Source of the DNA: CALKKN01 sp041571375
GTDB taxonomy: Bacteria > Pseudomonadota > Gammaproteobacteria > Xanthomonadales > SZUA-36
Reading direction: 5' to 3'
Assembly (NCBI GenBank): GCA_041571375.1
Contig: JBFFUJ010000110.1
Location: forward strand, 1-8,097
DNA: 8,097 nucleotides
The notes beneath the pieces were generated by a model. That model did no database searches, was not told the DNA's origin, and saw only the letters and a list, made by a program, of their open reading frames with translations. This document shows positions 1 to 6,369 of the stretch, one piece after another (within the stretch, counting starts at the first letter, position 1; each line of letters opens with the position of its first letter). The translations under genes were made by a program, and so were the position numbers.

Positions 1-2260
1 CGATCTGCGCCAATCCTTCCACCGGGGTGCGAACCGCTTCCGTGACCTCCAGGCCGGCCAGCCCCTGCAGGCTCGGCACCAGCGCCTCGAGCGGCAGGCT
101 GCTGCTGGCCACGACGCCCTGCAGTCGGCCCGGGATCTGAGCGGCATAGAAGGCCTCGACATCTTCGAGTTCGATGGCTGCGACCGTCGAAGGCAGTCCA
201 CCTGGCGGATAGGAAAGCGGATGCCGCGGGCCAGCCAGCACGGCTTCGATGGCCCGGCTGGCCAGGGAGGGCCCGGATTTGCGTGCCTGCATCAGCGCCT
301 CCATCTGTCGGGACTTGATGCGTTCGAAATCCTCGGGCGCCAATGCGGGCTCGAGGATCCGCTCCATCATCAGCGCCATGCTGGCATCGAGGTGCTTGGC
401 GAGGACGTTCAGCGTGACTGTGGTCTCATAATCGCCGGCGCCGACTGTGAGCGAGGCGCCGATGCGCTCCAGAGCCTCGGTGAATTCCGCGGCGCTGCGC
501 TCCCGAGAGGCCTCCGACATCATGGCGGCGGTCAGGCCGGCGAGTCCCGCCTTGCCCTCGGGCTCATCCCTCTGGCCGGCGCCGAAGACCGCGCGGATGG
601 TCACGGTGGGTGTCTCAGCGTTGGCGACGGCCAGCAGGCGTACACCGTTTTCGAGCCGGATGTCCTCAACCGGCGGCAACTGCACGATCGGGTTGGTCCC
701 TGGCTGCGGCTGGATGCTGCGGTCGAAGTCGTCTTTCCAGTGACGGAATTCGGGAGCGGCGGCCGTGACGGGGGGCGATACGGCAGGCGGCACCGGTGCA
801 GCCATCGACCGATAGTCGAAATCCTGAGGGCGCGCGGCCAATGCTGTCTGCCCCTGCGGCACGATGCTCAGGACCACGGCCGGTCGGTCCTCGATGTATT
901 CCCGGAAAGCGCGCACCACGTCATCCGCCCGGACGTCGAGATAACGCTGCAGATCCGAGGTCGCCGTGCTTGGATCGCCCGTGAACACCTCGGCGAAGGC
1001 CAGGTTGCTCACCTTGCCGGAGACGCTCTGCATGCCGAAGATCTGCGCGGATTCATAGCCTGCCGTGAACTTCTGCAGGTCATCGGCGCTGATGCCGCGC
1101 TCGGCAAACTCGTGCAGGGTCTCCCGCACCGCCGCCTCCATTTCCGCCAGGGTTTCGCCCGAGGACGGGTTCTGGACCACGACGAATGCCATTTCACAGG
1201 CCAGTTCGCGACAGGCATGGCTGACGTACGCACTCACCGCCCGTCCGCTCTGTACCAGATGCTGATACAGCAGGGAGGCCTTGCCCTGGCCCAGCACCTT
1301 GGCGGCCGCATCCAGCGGCGCCTCGTCGGGGTGCCGGTAATGTACGGTGGGGAACAGTATGGCCAGCGCGGGGAGATGGATGTTGTCTTCCATCGTCACG
1401 TAGCGGTCGCTGTCCAGCGCACCCGGCCGACGCGGCAAATCCGCCACCGGGGGGCCGCCTGGAATGGGGCCGAAATACTTTGCGACCCATTGCAGCGTCT
1501 GTTCAGGGTCCAGATCGCCGCCCAGGGTCAGGGTGGCGTTGTTGGGGCCGTACCATCTGAGGAAGAAACGCTGCAGGTCCTCGAGACTCGCCGCATCCAG
1601 ATCCTCGTACCAGCCGATCACCGGCCAGGAGTAGGGATGCCCCGGCGGATAAAGGTTCTGCATCATCGTCTCGTTGACGCGACCGTAAGGCTGATTGTCG
1701 ATGCGCTGCCCGCGCTCGTTCTTGACCGCCTCGCGCTGGACGTCGAAGCGTTCCTGGGTCATCGCGTCCAGCAGCAGGCCCATGCGGTCCGCCTCCAGCC
1801 AGAGCGCTGTCTCCAGCTGATTGACCGGTACCGTCTCGAAGTAATTGGTGCGATCGGAATTGGTGGTGCCGTTCAGCGTGCCGCCCGCATCCGTGATGAT
1901 CTTCGAAAACTTGCCCTGGCCGACGTTGGCGGAGCCCTCGAACATCATGTGCTCGAAAAAGTGCGCGAAACCGGATCGCCCGGGCTCTTCCCGCGATGAT
2001 CCGACGTGGTAGGTGATGTCGACGTGCACGAGCGGGTCGGAGTGATCCTCGTGCAGGATGACGGTCAGGCCGTTGTCCAGGCGGTACTTTGAATACGGAA
2101 CGGCGAATTCCTGGTCGCCGCCATCGTAGACCTCCAGCCGTTCGACGCCTGCGGGCAGGGTGACGGCCGTCGACGTACCCGCCGTGACCGGCTCTTCGGG
2201 TGGCCTGGAGCAGCCTGCAAGCAGCAGGCCAAGGAAGAGTGGTACAAGGTACTTCTGCAT
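1..2260 (-). CDS. M16 family zinc metalloprotease, lipoprotein (C-terminus outside window)
   Basis: Predicted envelope peptidase of the pitrilysin/insulinase family; 753 residues are visible and the frame runs open off the left edge. The N-terminus MQKYLVPLFLGLLLAGCS is a lipoprotein signal with lipobox LAGC (Cys17 lipidated) and Ser at +2, which by the enterobacterial Lol rule suggests the outer membrane. The first M16 half carries the inverted zinc motif HFFEH (H100, E103, H104), followed by NE at 181-182, where E182 fits the third zinc ligand, and then DNQPYG. A second half starts near residue 525; its equivalent of GFAHFFEHMM is GLAGLTAAMM (572-581), so all three metal and catalytic residues are gone. 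One active plus one inactive half is the usual arrangement in long (about 900-950 residue) bacterial M16 proteins, so some 150-200 residues are probably missing. The ATG at 2260 was chosen; an in-frame GTG at 2269 has better Shine-Dalgarno spacing and would add three residues. Substrate unknown. It is divergent from icmF. Confidence 0.93.
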   Translation of the reverse strand, partial: MQKYLVPLFLGLLLAGCSRPPEEPVTAGTSTAVTLPAGVERLEVYDGGDQEFAVPYSKYRLDNGLTVILHEDHSDPLVHVDITYHVGSSREEPGRSGFAHFFEHMMFEGSANVGQGKFSKIITDAGGTLNGTTNSDRTNYFETVPVNQLETALWLEADRMGLLLDAMTQERFDVQREAVKNERGQRIDNQPYGRVNETMMQNLYPPGHPYSWPVIGWYEDLDAASLEDLQRFFLRWYGPNNATLTLGGDLDPEQTLQWVAKYFGPIPGGPPVADLPRRPGALDSDRYVTMEDNIHLPALAILFPTVHYRHPDEAPLDAAAKVLGQGKASLLYQHLVQSGRAVSAYVSHACRELACEMAFVVVQNPSSGETLAEMEAAVRETLHEFAERGISADDLQKFTAGYESAQIFGMQSVSGKVSNLAFAEVFTGDPSTATSDLQRYLDVRADDVVRAFREYIEDRPAVVLSIVPQGQTALAARPQDFDYRSMAAPVPPAVSPPVTAAAPEFRHWKDDFDRSIQPQPGTNPIVQLPPVEDIRLENGVRLLAVANAETPTVTIRAVFGAGQRDEPEGKAGLAGLTAAMMSEASRERSAAEFTEALERIGASLTVGAGDYETTVTLNVLAKHLDASMALMMERILEPALAPEDFERIKSRQMEALMQARKSGPSLASRAIEAVLAGPRHPLSYPPGGLPSTVAAIELEDVEAFYAAQIPGRLQGVVASSSLPLEALVPSLQGLAGLEVTEAVRTPVEGLAQI

Positions 2261-2274
2261 GTGCGTCACCGGTT

Positions 2275-2280
2275 CCTCTC
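2275..2280 (-). promoter_or_regulatory. Ribosome binding site of the M16 protease gene
   Basis: Read on the minus strand, GAGAGG lies 14 bases before the ATG at 2260 but only 5 bases before an in-frame GTG at 2269-2267. No better purine-rich stretch lies closer to the ATG. This spacing argues for the GTG start; the signal peptide works with either, so the start remains undecided. Confidence 0.5.
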
Positions 2281-2294
2281 TGAGGATCGCCCGT

Positions 2295-2300
2295 ATTCTA
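2295..2300 (-). promoter_or_regulatory. Candidate -10 element for the M16 protease gene
   Basis: On the minus strand TAGAAT (5 of 6 matches to TATAAT) lies about 35 bases upstream of the start codon. The best-placed -35 hexamer, TTCATT with an 18-base spacer, matches the consensus poorly. If used, the leader would be about 25 bases long. This is a pattern match only. Confidence 0.25.
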
Positions 2301-2412
2301 GGAGAGCGCTTGCTTGCAAATGAAGCCGCTCTGCATCCCGCAATCTCCTGATACAGATTACCAGGCGTCCGAATGGTTCCCGAGGGAGATACCCGGGCGG
2401 GGGTCCGATCCC

Positions 2413-2458
2413 GGATAAGGTTGCGGCGGGGAACACATGGGCTCCCCGCCGCTTATCC
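2413..2458. repeat. Long inverted repeat (bulged hairpin)
   Basis: An inner perfect 10-bp stem, GCGGCGGGGA (2423-2432) with TCCCCGCCGC (2443-2452), encloses a 10-base loop. An outer 6-bp stem, GGATAA (2413-2418) with TTATCC (2453-2458), is joined through a 4-base bulge on the left arm only. No T tract follows on either strand, so it is not a standard intrinsic terminator, and it lies between two divergent genes where a terminator is not expected. It could act as an RNA leader structure, part of a small RNA, or a protein-binding site. Confidence 0.65.
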
Positions 2459-2475
2459 CGACACACTGGGTCGGG
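2457..2475. repeat. Second hairpin, mutually exclusive with the outer stem of the first
   Basis: CCCGAC (2457-2462) pairs with GTCGGG (2470-2475) around a 7-base loop. Its left arm uses bases 2457-2458, which also pair in the outer stem of the preceding hairpin, so the two cannot both form fully. This is an alternative-structure arrangement; whether it matters is unknown. Confidence 0.4.
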
Positions 2476-2570
2476 TGGCGAGATATTCTGCTTTCCCTGG
2501 CAGTGATGAGCCGCTCCCTGTGCTCCCCCCTTTGTCCCTAAGATACGCCTGATGGAGAGGAAATGCAATT

Positions 2571-2720
2571 ATGGCTATAGACATTTCTGCGTGGTTTTTT
2601 TGCAACGCTGCCTGTCGCGGCGCTGGGTACGGCAGAAGTCTCGTGTGGCCGGACGTCGCAGGACGGATCCCGGGGCCACACGGGGCGCCCGTCCAATGTA
2701 AAATGGGCGCCTGGTCCTAG
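2571..2720 (+). CDS. Doubtful 49-codon ORF upstream of icmF
   Basis: The ATG at 2571 opens a frame of 49 codons ending in TAG at 2718-2720. A purine-rich GGAGAGG (2554-2560) lies upstream, 10 bases from this ATG. The same Shine-Dalgarno is 5 bases (counted from GGAG) from another ATG at 2563 that gives only MQLWL and a stop. The stop of the 49-codon ORF overlaps AGGAG, the icmF Shine-Dalgarno, an arrangement that would allow translational coupling. Against it, the predicted peptide has no recognisable domain, signal or helix pattern, is rich in Gly, Arg and Pro as random GC-rich frames are, and covers the hairpin at 2684-2711. More likely untranslated leader than a gene. Confidence 0.15.
   Translation: MAIDISAWFFCNAACRGAGYGRSLVWPDVAGRIPGPHGAPVQCKMGAWS
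2684..2711 (+). repeat. Hairpin next to the icmF ribosome binding site
   Basis: GGCGCCC (2684-2690) pairs with GGGCGCC (2705-2711), a 7-bp all-GC stem with a 14-base AT-rich loop. It ends 7 bases before the icmF Shine-Dalgarno (2719-2723), so in a longer transcript it could affect ribosome access. The loop contains TAAAAT (2699-2704), which resembles a -10 element; no matching -35 is visible, but transcription from there would begin near 2711 and exclude the hairpin from the mRNA. Confidence 0.4.
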
Positions 2721-2723
2721 GAG
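2719..2723 (+). promoter_or_regulatory. Ribosome binding site of icmF
   Basis: AGGAG lies 10 bases upstream of the ATG at 2734 and is the only good Shine-Dalgarno near it. It supports this start. The N-terminal residues that follow (about 18 before the first conserved strand) are a normal IcmF extension. Confidence 0.75.
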
Positions 2724-2733
2724 CATCGTTGAC

Positions 2734-5700
2734 ATGAGCCGACCCGCTGACCAAGTGCCCAAGCCATCTGCGGAGGTGACGACGCCATTGCGTTTCGTCA
2801 CCGCCGCCTCGCTGTTCGACGGCCATGACGCAGCCATCAACATCATGCGGCGTCTGATCCAGGCCCAGGGCGCGGAGGTCATCCACCTGGGCCACAACCG
2901 CAGCGTGCTGGACATCGTGCGGGCGGCCATCCAGGAAGACGCGGATGCCATCGCCATTTCCTCGTACCAGGGCGGGCACAACGAGTTCTTCAGTTACATG
3001 ATCGATTTGCTGCGGGAGCGCGGTGCCGGGCACATCCGCGTTTTCGGCGGGGGCGGCGGCACCATCACGCCGGAGGAGATCGCGGAATTGCAGTCCTACG
3101 GCGTGGAACGCATTTACCACCCCGACGACGGCATGCACATGGGCCTGGTCGAGATGATCCAGGACGTGGTCGAGCGTGCCGCCAGACATCGTGTCCCGAC
3201 CGAATTCCCGGGGCAGATCGATCTGGCCGACGACAAAACCGTTGCCAACGTGATCTCGGCCCTCGAGGACGAAGTGTTCGGGGAGGCCGAACTGAAGCTG
3301 AAGCGCCGCGAGTGGGAGGGTGCCCGGAAGCAGGCCCCCGTGGTCGGCATCACCGGCACGGGCGGGGCCGGCAAGTCGTCGGTTACGGACGAATTGCTGA
3401 ACCGTTTCGCGCAGAACTTCCCGGATATGCGGATTGCCGTCCTGGCCGTGGACCCCACGCGCCGGCGCACCGGTGGGGCGCTGCTGGGTGACCGGATTCG
3501 CATGAACACCCTGCGCCACGAAAACATCTACATGCGCAGCATGGCCACGCGCCGCCAGCACCTGGCCACTTCCGCGATCCTGCATGACGCGATCGCCTTT
3601 CTGAAATCGGCCGGCTTCGACCTGGTGATCGTGGAGACGGCCGGCATCGGCCAGAGCGACTCCGAGATCGTCGACATGGTCGATTTCCCGATGTACGTGA
3701 TGACCTCGGATTTCGGCGCCCAGAGCCAGCTCGAGAAAATCGACATGCTCGATTTCGCCGAACTGGTGGTGCTGAACAAGTTCGACAAGCGCGCCGCGGA
3801 AGACGCGCTGCGCGACGTGCGCAAGCAGTGGAAGCGTAACCACCATGCCTTCGATGCGAGCGACGAGGAGGTGCCGGTTTACCCGACCATCGCCAGCCAG
3901 TTCAACGATCCCGGGCTGACCTGGATGTTTGTCAACCTGTGCCGCCTGCTGCGCGAGAAGCTGGGCTTGCCCGAAGACGGCTGGACGCCCGAGGTCGATA
4001 CCACGGTCAAGGAGCCCAAGGCGACGGTCCTGATTCCCGGTAACCGCGCGCGTTACCTGGCCGAGATCGCCGAGCAGGGCAGGGCGGCCAATGCCGCGAT
4101 CGTCGAACAGGCCGACGCAGCCAGCCGGGCCCAGAATTACTACGAGTCCCTGAAGGCGGTGGAAGATCGGGCGCTGCCCCAGCCCTTTGGACTTTACAGC
4201 GACGACGATCTGACCGCGGATGATCGTGCGCTGGCGCTGCTGCGTCAGCGGTACAACGACGCAATCCGTACGTTGATGCCCGAGGCCATTGATCAGCTGA
4301 AAACCTGGCCGGCCCGCAAGCAGGGCCTGCGCACCGAGCAATACACCTACGAGGTCCGTGGCCGGGCCATCACCGGCGGCAACTTCCGCGAATCCCTGAG
4401 CCATCAGCAGATACCGAAGATCGGCATGCCGCGCGACGCCGACTGGGGCGAACTGCTGAGCTTCCTGATGCGCGAAAATCTGCCCGGCTACTATCCCTAC
4501 ACGGCCGGCGTGTTTCCGTACCGACGCACCGGGGAGGATCCGATCCGGATGTTCGCCGGCGAGGGCACTCCGGAGCGCACCAATCGGCGCTTCCACCTGC
4601 TCGCTCACGGCCAGCCGGCCGTTCGACTCAGTACGGCTTTCGATTCGGTGACGCTTTACGGCGAGGATCCGCACACGCGCCCCGACATTTACGGCAAGGT
4701 CGGCAACTCCGGCGTCTCCATCGCCACCGTCGATGACATGAAGAAGCTGTATTCCGGTTTCGACCTGTGCGCCCCCAGCACCTCGGTGTCGATGACCATC
4801 AACGGCCCGGCGCCGATGATCCTGGCCTTCTTCATGAACACGGCCATCGATCAGCAGGTGGAGATTTACCTCAAGGAAAACGCCCTCTGGGACGAGGCGC
4901 AGGAGCAGATCGATGCCTGGTTCGAGGGCCGGGAGCGGCCGCGGTATCACGGCGAGATGCCCGACGGTAACAATGGGCTGGGGCTGGCCCTGCTGGGCAT
5001 TACTTCGGACCGTCTGGTCGGCATTGAGGGTTTCGACCAGGACAAGTACGACGAGATCCGCGCGCGGACGCTGTCGTCCGTCCGTGGGACCGTGCAGGCC
5101 GATATCCTGAAAGAAGACCAGGCGCAGAACACCTGCATTTTCTCGACCGAGTTCGCGATGCGCATGATGGGCGACATCCAGCAGTATTTTGTCGACCACA
5201 AGGTGCGCAATTTCTACAGCGTGTCGATCTCCGGCTACCACATCGCCGAGGCCGGAGCGAACCCCATCAGCCAACTGGCCTTTACGCTGTCCAACGGCTT
5301 CACGATCGTCGAGTACTACCTGGCGCGCGGCATGGACATCGACGAATTCGCGCCGAACCTGAGCTTCTTCTTCTCCAACGGGATGGATCCCGAGTACACG
5401 GTGATCGGGCGCGTGGCGCGCAGGATCTGGGCGCGCGCGATGAAGGAGCGCTACGGGGCCAGCGAGCGCAGCCAGAAGCTGAAGTACCACATCCAGACCA
5501 GCGGCCGCTCCCTGCATGCGCAGGAGATCCAGTTCAACGACATCCGCACGACGCTGCAGGCGCTGTACGCGCTGTTCGACAACTGCAACAGCCTGCACAC
5601 CAACGCCTTCGACGAGGCCATCACCACGCCGACCCCAGAATCTGTGCGAAGAGCTGTCGCTATCCAGATGATTATCAACAGAGAATTGGGGTTGAACTTC

Positions 5701-6183
5701 TGCGAGAATCCCTGGCAGGGCAGCTTCATCGTCGACGAACTCACTGACCTGGTCGAGGAAGCCGTCTACCAGGAATTCGAGCGGATTTCCGAGCGCGGCG
5801 GGGTGCTGGGGGCGATGGACACCATGTACCAGCGGGGCAAGATCCAGGAAGAGAGCCTGTACTACGAGAGCAAGAAGCACGACGGCAGCCTGCCGATCGT
5901 GGGGGTCAATACCTTCCGGCCGCCGGACGGCCATGGCGAGGTCGGCGCGATCGAGCTGATGCGCTCCAGCGAAGATGAGAAAAACCAGCAGGTGGCGAAC
6001 GTCGAGGCTTTCCGTTCAGCCCGCGCCGAAGAGGCCGCCAGCCAGCTCAGGAAACTGCAGCAGGTCGCGCGGGAGCGGCGCAACACCTTCGAGGCGCTGA
6101 TGGAGGCGTGCAGGGTGTGCTCGCTCGGCTCGATGAGTCACGCGCTGTACGACGTCGGCGGGGAGTACCGGCGGAATATGTAG
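2734..6183 (+). CDS. icmF: Fused isobutyryl-CoA mutase IcmF
   Basis: Cytosolic adenosylcobalamin enzyme interconverting isobutyryl-CoA and n-butyryl-CoA, fused to its own GTPase chaperone; complete at 1149 residues. Domains in order: B12-binding, about 20-150, with DGHDAA (D29, H31 as cobalt ligand; the last position is Ala where the general DxHxxG motif has Gly, as I recall for IcmF); MeaB-like G domain, about 200-410, with P-loop GTGGAGKS (208-215), ETAGIGQ (301-307) and NKFD (348-351); linker to about 535; mutase barrel to the end, closing in YRRNM as in Cupriavidus IcmF. Phe594 (TAGVF) and Gln798 (AQNT) occupy the positions of Tyr and Arg that hold the carboxylate in methylmalonyl-CoA mutase, so the substrate is a non-carboxylated acyl-CoA. 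The barrel has about 45-60 extra residues before RGTVQAD (784-790). Automatic annotation may call it methylmalonyl-CoA mutase. The family may also act on isovaleryl- or pivalyl-CoA. It appears monocistronic: divergent upstream, convergent downstream. Confidence 0.97.
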   Translation: MSRPADQVPKPSAEVTTPLRFVTAASLFDGHDAAINIMRRLIQAQGAEVIHLGHNRSVLDIVRAAIQEDADAIAISSYQGGHNEFFSYMIDLLRERGAGHIRVFGGGGGTITPEEIAELQSYGVERIYHPDDGMHMGLVEMIQDVVERAARHRVPTEFPGQIDLADDKTVANVISALEDEVFGEAELKLKRREWEGARKQAPVVGITGTGGAGKSSVTDELLNRFAQNFPDMRIAVLAVDPTRRRTGGALLGDRIRMNTLRHENIYMRSMATRRQHLATSAILHDAIAFLKSAGFDLVIVETAGIGQSDSEIVDMVDFPMYVMTSDFGAQSQLEKIDMLDFAELVVLNKFDKRAAEDALRDVRKQWKRNHHAFDASDEEVPVYPTIASQFNDPGLTWMFVNLCRLLREKLGLPEDGWTPEVDTTVKEPKATVLIPGNRARYLAEIAEQGRAANAAIVEQADAASRAQNYYESLKAVEDRALPQPFGLYSDDDLTADDRALALLRQRYNDAIRTLMPEAIDQLKTWPARKQGLRTEQYTYEVRGRAITGGNFRESLSHQQIPKIGMPRDADWGELLSFLMRENLPGYYPYTAGVFPYRRTGEDPIRMFAGEGTPERTNRRFHLLAHGQPAVRLSTAFDSVTLYGEDPHTRPDIYGKVGNSGVSIATVDDMKKLYSGFDLCAPSTSVSMTINGPAPMILAFFMNTAIDQQVEIYLKENALWDEAQEQIDAWFEGRERPRYHGEMPDGNNGLGLALLGITSDRLVGIEGFDQDKYDEIRARTLSSVRGTVQADILKEDQAQNTCIFSTEFAMRMMGDIQQYFVDHKVRNFYSVSISGYHIAEAGANPISQLAFTLSNGFTIVEYYLARGMDIDEFAPNLSFFFSNGMDPEYTVIGRVARRIWARAMKERYGASERSQKLKYHIQTSGRSLHAQEIQFNDIRTTLQALYALFDNCNSLHTNAFDEAITTPTPESVRRAVAIQMIINRELGLNFCENPWQGSFIVDELTDLVEEAVYQEFERISERGGVLGAMDTMYQRGKIQEESLYYESKKHDGSLPIVGVNTFRPPDGHGEVGAIELMRSSEDEKNQQVANVEAFRSARAEEAASQLRKLQQVARERRNTFEALMEACRVCSLGSMSHALYDVGGEYRRNM

Positions 6184-6190
6184 CCCGGGT

Positions 6191-6369
6191 AATTTGCCGA
6201 CGCCGATTCGGGACGGCTCGACCCACGTGGTGCTCTAACCACTCGACTCCATGGCGGCGTGCCGATCAGCGCATGCCCGGGCCGCGGCTGAACCTGACCC
6301 GCTTGCCCTGGGTGTACGCGATCGAGATCGAGACCTGCCCGCACTGCGGAGGGAAACTCAGGGTCACGG
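6191..6369 (+). pseudogene. Decayed IS91-type (Y2) transposase fragment
   Basis: Two pieces of one recognisable protein lie in two frames. Frame one, 6194-6259, reads LPTPIRDGSTHVVL, stop, PLDSMAA, resembling the (K/R)TPYRDGTTHVVxEPLDF segment of IS91-family transposases, with a TAA (6236-6238) where a Glu codon is expected. Frame two, from about 6273, reads PGPRLNLTRLPWVYAIEIET, then CPHCGGKLRV. It combines the PRPRLNLTR segment that normally follows the first piece with the C-terminal zinc-ribbon segment VFAIDIETCPxCGGKLRV. The intact family has a longer stretch between these two segments, so an internal deletion is likely as well as the frameshift and nonsense codon. The relic starts about 10 bases after the icmF stop and fades out at the DUF3604 stop. 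It cannot encode a working transposase. The family assignment is from memory of the motifs, not a search. Confidence 0.68.

Larger units (their letters stand above)
2261..2733. other. Divergent intergenic region between the protease gene and icmF
   Basis: 473 bases separate the two divergent start codons, long for a region with no clear gene. It holds a strong bulged hairpin (2413-2458), a second hairpin overlapping its 3' arm (2457-2475), a third hairpin beside the icmF ribosome binding site (2684-2711), a T7 run at 2595-2601 with no stem before it, and a doubtful 49-codon ORF (2571-2720). Promoters for both flanking genes must lie here or overlap it, but no strong -35/-10 pair is visible in either direction. 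I recognise no riboswitch; in particular I could not identify a cobalamin B12-box, although icmF is a B12 enzyme. Confidence 0.6.

Noticed and set aside
221..1999. A 592-codon open frame on the plus strand.
   Set aside because: It lies antisense to the M16 protease, whose signal peptide, zinc motif and continuous homology show the minus strand is coding; the plus-strand product has no recognisable features.
2266..2568. A 100-codon minus-strand frame just upstream of the protease gene.
   Set aside because: It needs a TTG start with no good Shine-Dalgarno, runs through the perfect hairpin at 2413-2458, and has no domain or signal features.
2595..2601. T7 run as an intrinsic terminator on the plus strand.
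   Set aside because: No stable stem precedes it; the upstream 25 bases are AT-rich and do not pair convincingly.
2575..5934. A 1119-codon open frame on the minus strand opposite icmF.
   Set aside because: It is a shadow of the GC-rich codons of icmF. Its translation is rich in Val, Leu, Gly, Arg, His, Gln and Asp with no domain, and the sense protein is conserved throughout. Its length is striking but expected when sense codons avoid TTA, CTA and TCA in one antisense phase.
6184..6363. Terminator for icmF or for the DUF3604 gene.
   Set aside because: Only very short pairings (about 4 bp) and no T tract on either strand.
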